Positions 1-4,267 of a stretch of DNA of 6,153 nt are shown here, one piece after another (positions within the stretch are counted from its first letter, which is position 1; each line of letters starts with the position of its first letter). The stretch is from Intestinibacillus sp050255995 (GTDB lineage: Bacteria > Bacillota > Clostridia > Oscillospirales > Butyricicoccaceae). The notes beneath the pieces are model-generated. The model saw only the letters and a list, made by a program, of their open reading frames with translations, had not been told where the DNA came from and searched no databases. The stretch covers positions 1 to 6,153 of the forward strand of contig JBFWIM010000096.1 of assembly GCA_050255995.1 (NCBI GenBank), in the 5' to 3' direction. A program made the position numbers and the translations under genes.

Positions 1-2
1 GC

Positions 3-437
3 GGCGATTTAATCGGGGTTGTCCTGCGCCAGCTCGGCGCATCGTCCATCCGTGAAATCAGCAGCATCATGCACATTGTAAACTTTGACCTTGGCGACGG
101 CACGGAGGTTTCCTACGTATTCAACATTACCAAAAACAGCCGTTACTTCCTGCAGCGTATGCGTCCCTATCCGCTGCCGCAGGGCAAGTTCGGAGATGTG
201 CAGGAAATCATTGAATTTATCACAAAAGACATCGCAGCCTTCCGCAACGCGCACAATTCTTCGAATTTTAACAAGTTTGTGCACGTCACCGACAAGATGA
301 GTCAGCTCATGGTCAAAATGGAGGATCTGTTCCTCCACTACAATATTAGCGGCGCGGAGCTTGAGAGTTTTCACCAGCAGCTCGAAGCCTTAGTCCGTGC
401 AGCGGACACGCTCAAGAATACCGCAAAGTCGCTCTAA
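3..437 (+). CDS. Unrecognised soluble protein, C-terminal part (5' end outside window)
   Basis: The reading frame is open from the left edge of the window to the TAA at 435-437, giving 144 residues. An internal ATG at 69 is unlikely to be the start: no Shine-Dalgarno sequence precedes it and the frame continues unbroken upstream (GDLIGVVLRQLGASS...). The protein is therefore probably cut by the window edge. The visible part is mixed alpha/beta in character, with a short beta-like stretch (HIVNFDLGDGTEVSYVFNI, from window residue 24), then mostly amphipathic, probably helical sequence to the end (DKMSQLMVKMEDLFLHY, then ELESFHQQLEALVRAADTL). There are no membrane segments, signal peptide or metal-binding Cys clusters. 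I do not recognise the family. A perfect hairpin terminator follows 22 bases after the stop, so this is the last gene of its transcript. Confidence 0.75.
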   Translation, partial: GDLIGVVLRQLGASSIREISSIMHIVNFDLGDGTEVSYVFNITKNSRYFLQRMRPYPLPQGKFGDVQEIIEFITKDIAAFRNAHNSSNFNKFVHVTDKMSQLMVKMEDLFLHYNISGAELESFHQQLEALVRAADTLKNTAKSL

Positions 438-456
438 AATTTATTGCGTCTGTTTG

Positions 457-496
457 AAAGCAGGAGAACTTCCTTCCGGAAGTTCTCCTGCTTTTT
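457..496 (+). terminator. Intrinsic terminator after the first gene
   Basis: Bases 460-473 (GCAGGAGAACTTCC) pair perfectly with 478-491 across a TTCC loop, giving a 14-bp stem. The stem is followed directly by TTTTT at 492-496. Three A's at 457-459 can extend it. It ends transcription of the upstream gene and separates it from the antiporter leader. Confidence 0.93.
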
Positions 497-593
497 ATAT
501 TTTGTACAACACCTGAAATATCGAGACAAATCGCAGACCAACTTAAACTTTTTTCTATAAAATCACGTGGTACTGGAATCGGTTGTAAAGCGG

Positions 594-622
594 TTGACGA
601 ATCCTGTGAAAACTGGTATCAT
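594..622 (+). promoter_or_regulatory. Sigma-A-type promoter for the antiporter leader
   Basis: TTGACG at 594-599 (5/6 match to TTGACA) is separated by exactly 17 bases from TATCAT at 617-622 (5/6 match to TATAAT). AT-rich sequence (TAAATAAAT) follows. The predicted transcription start is near 629. This would leave an unusually long untranslated leader of about 360 bases before the antiporter start codon at 990. It is the best promoter seen between 500 and 990. Confidence 0.7.
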
Positions 623-628
623 TAAATA

Positions 629-884
629 AATCTATTTTGTATTCCATTGATATAGAATGCATGCATGTGCGACGAAGCTCTGCCGGGAAGGTAACGGAAG
701 AATCTGTCCGTCCTGTGGGTGGCAGCAATGAAATCGCCGCATTTCTCATATTTGCGCCTTAACATATGTATTTTAAATGCAAAAACGATTCAGATGCGGC
801 TGTTTGTCTGCTCTTTGCAATATCTTCCCTGCACATATAAACTGAATGCATTCTAGGACCTCCGCGTATCGCGAAGGTTTTTTT
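629..884 (+). ncRNA. Candidate structured leader or small RNA upstream of the antiporter gene
   Basis: This gene-free stretch looks AT-richer than the flanking genes and contains nested long-range complementarity. TAGAATGCAT (653-662) pairs perfectly with 846-855. ATGTGC (665-670) pairs with GCACAT (831-836), continuing the same closing helix. Inside it are two arms. The first has CTGCC 680-684 with GGCAG 721-725, capped by ACGGA 694-698 with TCCGT 707-711. The second has GCCGCAT 736-742 with ATGCGGC 794-800, capped by TTTGC 751-755 with GCAAA 779-783. An alternative helix, GGGAAG 685-690 with CTTCCC 824-829, would compete with the first arm. A terminator-like hairpin begins three bases after the closing helix. 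This could be a riboswitch-type leader or an independent RNA of about 250 nt. I could not match it to a known family; ydaO (c-di-AMP), cobalamin and T-box signatures were considered and are not convincingly present. Confidence 0.45.
858..884 (+). terminator. Terminator-like hairpin inside the antiporter leader (possible attenuator)
   Basis: ACCTCCGCG (858-866) and CGCGAAGGT (870-878) pair with one C/A mismatch around a TAT loop. The stem is followed by an unbroken T tract (878-884). It lies between the promoter at 594-622 and the antiporter ribosome binding site, so it must either be read through conditionally or end a separate small RNA. GCGGAG at 894-899 can pair with CTCCGC at 860-865, which would disrupt this hairpin. 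Confidence 0.65.
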
Positions 885-974
885 ACTGTAATTGCGGAGT
901 TTTCCACCGCGGCTGCCCTTTGCCGCCGCGACGCTGTTCGTGTACACGCCTCCGCATTCTCATATTACTTTACA
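885..974 (+). promoter_or_regulatory. Distal part of the antiporter 5' leader with possible antiterminator
   Basis: GCGGAG at 894-899 can pair either with CTCCGC at 860-865, opening the terminator-like hairpin, or with the identical CTCCGC at 950-955, leaving that hairpin intact. Between them, CGCGGC (908-913) and GCCGCG (925-930) form a further 6-bp hairpin. No good second promoter is visible here. A frame open from an ATG at 846 runs through this stretch into the antiporter, but it has no ribosome binding site and its translation does not resemble antiporter sequence. Confidence 0.35.
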
Positions 975-984
975 AAAGAAGGTG
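975..984 (+). promoter_or_regulatory. Ribosome binding site that fixes the antiporter start at 990
   Basis: AAAGAAGGTG matches the ideal anti-16S complement AAAGGAGGTG at nine of ten positions and ends five bases before the ATG at 990. The upstream in-frame ATG at 846 has nothing comparable, so 990 is preferred. Confidence 0.85.
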
Positions 985-989
985 TTTTC

Positions 990-2183
990 ATGGAGTCCTA
1001 TCAGTTCCTGCTCGTGTTGGCTATTATTCTTTTGTCGACAAAGGTTTTAGGCCTTTTAAGTGAGCGGGTGCATATGCCCCAGGTGGTCGGCGCGCTGCTT
1101 GCAGGCATCCTGCTCGGCCCCAGTGTGCTGGGCATGGTTACCGAAAGCGACTTTTTAATAAAAGTCGCCGAGCTTGGGGTGATTATCCTGATGTTTACCG
1201 CCGGTCTGGATACCGATCTTCAAGAGCTCAAGCAGACCGGACTTGCCTCCCTGGTGATTGCCATCATCGGCGTTGTGGTGCCGCTGCTCGGCGGGTTCTG
1301 GTGTTATCTGGCATTCTTCTCGGACAGCACCGACCCTGCCAATGTCCTTAAGGCAATCTTCATCGGCGTTGTCCTGACCGCAACTTCGGTCTCAATAACC
1401 GTCGAAACGCTGCGCGAGATGGGCCGTCTGCGAGGTAAGGTGGGCACAGCCATTCTGGGCGCCGCCGTCATTGACGACATCCTCGGACTGATTGTGCTGA
1501 CCGTTATTTCCGGCTTTGCCGATCGCGCGATTCACCCGCTCCACGTCATTGTTCGCATCCTGCTGTTCTTTATATTCATCGCGGTCGTCGGCTATGTTGC
1601 CCACCGGCTCTTTAAGAAAATGGACAAGGCCTGGGGGGAACGGCGCCGTGTCGCCATCGTAGGCTTCGTGTTCTGCCTGATCATCGCCTATGTCTCAGAG
1701 GTCGTTTTCGATATCGCCGATATCACCGGCGCCTATTTCGCCGGACTGATTCTGTGCAATATCTTCCGTACGCGTGAGTATATTGCGAAAAAAATGAATA
1801 TTATCTCCTATATGTTTTTCTCGCCGCTGTTCTTTGCCAGCATCGGCATACAGACGCAGGTATCCGGCATGACCAGCTCATTGATCCTTTTCTCCGTCAT
1901 CCTGCTGATCATCGCCATCCTGTCCAAGATTGTGGGCTGCAGCCTGGGCGCAAGGTTGTGCCATTTCTCGGGGAAGGAATCGCTGGCCATCGGCATCGGG
2001 ATGATCTCGCGCGGCGAAGTCGCACTGATCGTTGCGCAAAAGGGCGCGCAGGCGGGTCTGATCAACGCAAGCATGTTCCCGGCGATCGTTGTCGTCGTCA
2101 TTGTGACAACGCTCATTACGCCCATCCTCCTTAAAATAGTTATGAGCAAATGCCCGCCTTCGGCTCCCGCCTGCGACGTGTGA
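990..2183 (+). CDS. Monovalent cation:proton antiporter, CPA2 family (Na+/H+ exchanger)
   Basis: This 397-residue integral membrane protein should exchange cytoplasmic Na+ (or K+) for H+ across the plasma membrane, for pH and cation homeostasis. About 12-13 hydrophobic segments span almost the whole length. Family landmarks are in the expected order: the first helices with PQVVGALLAGILLGPSVLG (30-48), FTAGLDTDL (69-77), the TATS element (130-133), the ion-site helix GAAVIDDILGL with D162-D163 (157-167), ITGAYFAGL (245-253), FFSPLFFASIGIQ (276-288) and the late-helix SRGEVALIVA (340-349). The DD pair is typical of electrogenic antiporters such as NapA, whereas KefB/KefC-type proteins usually carry QD. 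No C-terminal TrkA-N/TrkA-C regulatory domain is present; the protein stops after the last helix with a short Cys/Pro-rich tail. The start at 990 is chosen for its ribosome binding site and because TM1 begins there. The gene stands alone, behind a long structured leader and before a strong terminator. Ion preference cannot be read from sequence. Confidence 0.93.
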   Translation: MESYQFLLVLAIILLSTKVLGLLSERVHMPQVVGALLAGILLGPSVLGMVTESDFLIKVAELGVIILMFTAGLDTDLQELKQTGLASLVIAIIGVVVPLLGGFWCYLAFFSDSTDPANVLKAIFIGVVLTATSVSITVETLREMGRLRGKVGTAILGAAVIDDILGLIVLTVISGFADRAIHPLHVIVRILLFFIFIAVVGYVAHRLFKKMDKAWGERRRVAIVGFVFCLIIAYVSEVVFDIADITGAYFAGLILCNIFRTREYIAKKMNIISYMFFSPLFFASIGIQTQVSGMTSSLILFSVILLIIAILSKIVGCSLGARLCHFSGKESLAIGIGMISRGEVALIVAQKGAQAGLINASMFPAIVVVVIVTTLITPILLKIVMSKCPPSAPACDV

Positions 2184-2202
2184 CGCCAGGCCCCATACAG
2201 GT

Positions 2203-2242
2203 AAAAACCCGCTGCTTTCCACATAAAAGCAGCGGGTTTTTT
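2203..2242 (+). terminator. Intrinsic terminator after the antiporter gene
   Basis: CCCGCTGCTTT (2208-2218) pairs perfectly with 2226-2236 around a 7-base loop. Flanking A (2203-2207) and T (2237-2242) runs extend the stem to 16 bp and supply the U tract. It starts 20 bases after the antiporter stop codon. Confidence 0.95.
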
Positions 2243-2273
2243 GTGCATTGCCCTTTTTTTGGCGGACACTTTG

Positions 2274-2282
2274 TGGTATACT
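2274..2282 (+). promoter_or_regulatory. Extended -10 promoter for the membrane protein gene
   Basis: TGGTATACT fits the extended -10 pattern TGnTATAAT with one mismatch. The -35 position 17 bases upstream is only a T tract (2254-2259), so recognition would depend on the TG extension. The predicted start is near 2289, just downstream of the antiporter terminator, giving a leader of about 55 bases. Confidence 0.6.
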
Positions 2283-2299
2283 GAACTGTATGGCAATTC

Positions 2300-2319
2300 C
2301 AGCCCGATACTGCGGGCTG
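2300..2319 (+). promoter_or_regulatory. Small hairpin at the 5' end of the membrane protein mRNA
   Basis: CAGCCCG (2300-2306) pairs perfectly with CGGGCTG (2313-2319) around a 6-base loop. It lies about 11 bases after the predicted transcription start and 9 bases before the GGAGG (2329-2333), which remains unpaired. No T tract follows, so it is not a terminator. It may stabilise the 5' end of the mRNA, but no function is shown. Confidence 0.35.
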
Positions 2320-2343
2320 TCTGTTTATGGAGGATAAGCATAG

Positions 2344-3204
2344 ATGAATGCGAAACGGTTGATTCCGCCGGCAACGGCTGCCGCCGGCGTTTTGGGCGCA
2401 ATCCTGCGCGGTTATAACCTGCACACCGGTTACGAAGAGGGTACCTGTCTGCCCATTCCGGGCAATCTGCCCCAGATATTACTGATTGCGCTTTCTCTTG
2501 TAGTCGTAGTGGGTTTGCTCCTCTGGTCGCGCAGTTTTGCTTCGCAGCGCGGCGCCTCCTTTGAGCAGGCCTTCGGCTGCCGGAGCACCGGCTACAAAAT
2601 GCTTGCGGTCATTACGGCTCTGGCCATGGGCGGCGCGGGCGCGTTCGGGCTGTTGTCGCTCCTGATGGGCGGAGGTACCGCTGCCCTTTCCGTCGAGGGC
2701 AGCCGGCTGATGGACTTGATTCCGCTGATCCCCCTGTGGCTGCTCGCCATCCTGACGATGGTTTCCTTCATCGCCACTGCCACCGCGCAGTCGCGCGGCC
2801 TGATCAGCGAAAGCGCTGCGGTCTTTACCATTATCCCGATGTTCTGGGCCTGCTTTGACCTCATTATCACCTTCAAGGACAACGGCGCAAGTCCGTTTGT
2901 CTCGCTTTATGCGGTCGAGCTGTTCGCCGCGATCGCCCTGGTGTTCGCGTTTTATGCCATTGCAGGCTTCCTGTATTCCACGGGCAACCCGGCACGCTTT
3001 GTTTTCACCGCATCGGTCGGCGTATTCTTCTCCTTTACCTGCGTCGGCGGATATCTGGTCTGCTGGCTGTTGGGCGGCAGCCCGATTGTGCTCAGCGCGG
3101 AAGCCACGCTGCGCTATGTCTGCTTCGGCGCAGCCTCCGTCTATCTGCTGGCGAATCTCGTGATTGTCACGGGCGCGCTGTACCGCACAAAGAAAGCGCT
3201 GTAA
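2344..3204 (+). CDS. Unrecognised polytopic membrane protein
   Basis: The 286-residue product has a GGAGG ribosome binding site (2329-2333) ten bases before its ATG. Hydrophobic stretches suggest seven or eight membrane helices: a weak one at about 7-22, then 45-61, 85-107, 122-146, 160-176, 186-210, 219-243 and 257-280. Between the first two is a polar loop, HTGYEEGTCLPIPGN (27-41), that looks like a conserved motif. The segment SRGLISESAAVF (150-161) joins the middle helices. The C-terminus is short and basic (RTKKAL). No transporter, enzyme or sensor motif is recognisable, and Cys/His residues do not cluster. I recall similar unnamed membrane proteins in Clostridia but cannot place it in a named family. 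It has its own promoter. The next gene follows after 87 bases with no terminator between, so some co-transcription is possible. Confidence 0.85.
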   Translation: MNAKRLIPPATAAAGVLGAILRGYNLHTGYEEGTCLPIPGNLPQILLIALSLVVVVGLLLWSRSFASQRGASFEQAFGCRSTGYKMLAVITALAMGGAGAFGLLSLLMGGGTAALSVEGSRLMDLIPLIPLWLLAILTMVSFIATATAQSRGLISESAAVFTIIPMFWACFDLIITFKDNGASPFVSLYAVELFAAIALVFAFYAIAGFLYSTGNPARFVFTASVGVFFSFTCVGGYLVCWLLGGSPIVLSAEATLRYVCFGAASVYLLANLVIVTGALYRTKKAL

Positions 3205-3235
3205 TAATTCCGGTTCTTACACACGGCCACACGGC

Positions 3236-3264
3236 TTGCCCTCTATGGTGCGTTGTGATATGAT
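3236..3264 (+). promoter_or_regulatory. Promoter for the secreted stalk-domain protein gene
   Basis: TTGCCC (3236-3241) and TATGAT (3259-3264) are exactly 17 bases apart. The -10 is preceded by TGA, making an extended TGn-TATGAT element. A near-consensus AGGAGG ribosome binding site (3279-3284) follows, 7 bases before the ATG at 3292. Both signals suggest efficient expression. Confidence 0.75.
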
Positions 3265-3291
3265 AGTGGCATCGCAAAAGGAGGTTTTCCC

Positions 3292-4182
3292 ATGAAAAGA
3301 CTGTGTTCTCTGCTGCTCGCAGGCGCGCTGCTGACCGCGGCCGCCGGTGCGACCTATGCGGATTCTTACGGCAGCACCTGGAACGTCTTCCCGGACCAGC
3401 TGCGGGACGATGTCAGCGCCGCGCTGACCGCGACCGGCGCATCCGCGCTGCCCGCCCTGTCGGCAGACGATCCCGACAGTACGGACTTCACCTTCCCGCT
3501 CTCCTATGGCGCGGGTACCGTCACGATCTATGCGTCGGGCGCACAGGGCAAGGCATACGCCCTTGACGCTACGCTGAATACCGCCGGCGCAACCGCTGCG
3601 CAGGCCGAGCAGTACGGCGCGGTCTGTGGCGCCATGATGAAGGTGCTGACGCCGCAGGCCAGCATTGATGCGGTCAACACCGCCGTCAGGCTGGACAGCG
3701 TAACGCCCGCCTCGTCCGGTGATAATCTGCTTGGCTACTTCAGCAATCAGGTGCTGCTGACCAATGAAATCAAGAGCGGCAGCGTACGCTTTTCCGCCAT
3801 CCGCTATCCGGATAACCTCTCTGGCATCGGCCTTGTGGTCAACGATCACTTTTTAGCGCTGGATGTCGCGCCCCGTATCGTCAACAGCCGCACGCTCGTG
3901 CCGCTGCGCGGTATTTTTGAGGAAATCGGTGCTGACGTCACCTGGGATGAGGCGACGCAGACCGCCGCAATCTCTCAGGACGGCAAAGTGGTCAAGGTCA
4001 CCATTGGCAGCAAGGCCGCTACGGTGGACGGCAAAAGCGTCGCGCTCGACACCCCTGCCCAGCTTTCCGCCCCCAGCGGCCCGGCACGCACGCTGGTACC
4101 CGTCCGGTTTATTGCCGAGGCGTTGGGCGCGCGGGTCGGTTGGCTGAACAGCCCGCAAACCGTCCTCATTTCCAACCGGTAA
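3292..4182 (+). CDS. Secreted protein with C-terminal copper-amine-oxidase-N-like stalk domain
   Basis: This 296-residue product begins with a typical Sec signal peptide: MKR, a hydrophobic core (LLLAGALLTAAAG), and a probable cleavage site after TYA (residue 23). Cys5 lies too early to be a lipobox cysteine. Residues 24 to about 180 form an unrecognised extracytoplasmic region, rich in Ala, Thr, Asp and Ser and without repeats. Residues 181-296 match the stalk domain first named from copper amine oxidase N-termini (Pfam Cu_amine_oxidN1 type) and contain two tandem copies of its core: RTLVPLRGIFEEIGADVTWD (200-219) and RTLVPVRFIAEALGARVGW (266-284), each followed by a short strand (TAAI, TVLI). 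In Firmicutes these domains occur on many cell-surface and secreted proteins and do not imply amine oxidase activity; no copper or TPQ site is present. The likely location is the cell wall or exterior. The function of the N-terminal region is unknown. Confidence 0.9.
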   Translation: MKRLCSLLLAGALLTAAAGATYADSYGSTWNVFPDQLRDDVSAALTATGASALPALSADDPDSTDFTFPLSYGAGTVTIYASGAQGKAYALDATLNTAGATAAQAEQYGAVCGAMMKVLTPQASIDAVNTAVRLDSVTPASSGDNLLGYFSNQVLLTNEIKSGSVRFSAIRYPDNLSGIGLVVNDHFLALDVAPRIVNSRTLVPLRGIFEEIGADVTWDEATQTAAISQDGKVVKVTIGSKAATVDGKSVALDTPAQLSAPSGPARTLVPVRFIAEALGARVGWLNSPQTVLISNR

Positions 4183-4185
4183 GGT

Positions 4186-4219
4186 AAACCCCCTGCCAAA
4201 AACGGCAGGGGGTTTTTTT
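4186..4219 (+). terminator. Intrinsic terminator of the stalk-domain gene
   Basis: CCCCCTGCC (4189-4197) pairs perfectly with GGCAGGGGG (4204-4212) around AAAAAC, followed by seven T's (4213-4219). AAA at 4186-4188 lengthens the stem. It begins 4 bases after the stop codon. Confidence 0.95.
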
Positions 4220-4224
4220 ATCAT

Positions 4225-4258
4225 AAAAAGCGCCATTCCCGAAGGAATGGCGCTTTTT
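4225..4258 (-). terminator. Intrinsic terminator of the DUF4914 gene, UUCG-capped
   Basis: AAAAAGCGCCATTCC (4225-4239) pairs perfectly with 4244-4258 in a 15-bp stem. Read on the - strand the loop is TTCG closed by a C-G pair, the very stable C(UUCG)G tetraloop, and the stem ends in a U tract. It begins 9 bases beyond the stop codon of the - strand gene. On the + strand it would act as a backup terminator for the converging gene. Confidence 0.93.
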
Positions 4259-4267
4259 GTTGCAAGA

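Noticed and set aside
680..725. Resemblance to cobalamin or ydaO (c-di-AMP) riboswitch cores (CCGGGAAGGTAACGG)
   Set aside because: Only a short GGGAAGG/GGTAACGG-like string matches. The other diagnostic boxes of either class were not found in the surrounding sequence.
657..731. 24-codon ORF encoding a Cys-rich peptide ending CPSCGWQQ, with overlapping 33-codon ORF at 661-762
   Set aside because: The CPxCG pattern is reminiscent of a zinc ribbon, but neither ATG has a Shine-Dalgarno sequence. Both lie in the paired 5' strand of the candidate RNA structure, and the ORFs are short enough to be chance.
555..749. 64-codon - strand ORF in the antiporter leader region
   Set aside because: No ribosome binding site or promoter is evident, there is no recognisable product, and it is antisense to the candidate structured RNA and overlaps the promoter at 594-622.
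846..989. 48-residue N-terminal extension of the antiporter from the ATG at 846
   Set aside because: There is no ribosome binding site. The ATG lies in the 3' strand of the leader's closing helix and the frame crosses a terminator-like hairpin. The extension lacks antiporter character, whereas the ATG at 990 has an excellent ribosome binding site and starts at TM1.
3292..4182. Copper amine oxidase or lipoprotein
   Set aside because: Only the stalk domain is shared with copper amine oxidases and no catalytic domain is present. The sole signal-peptide cysteine (residue 5) is before the hydrophobic core, so it is not a lipobox.
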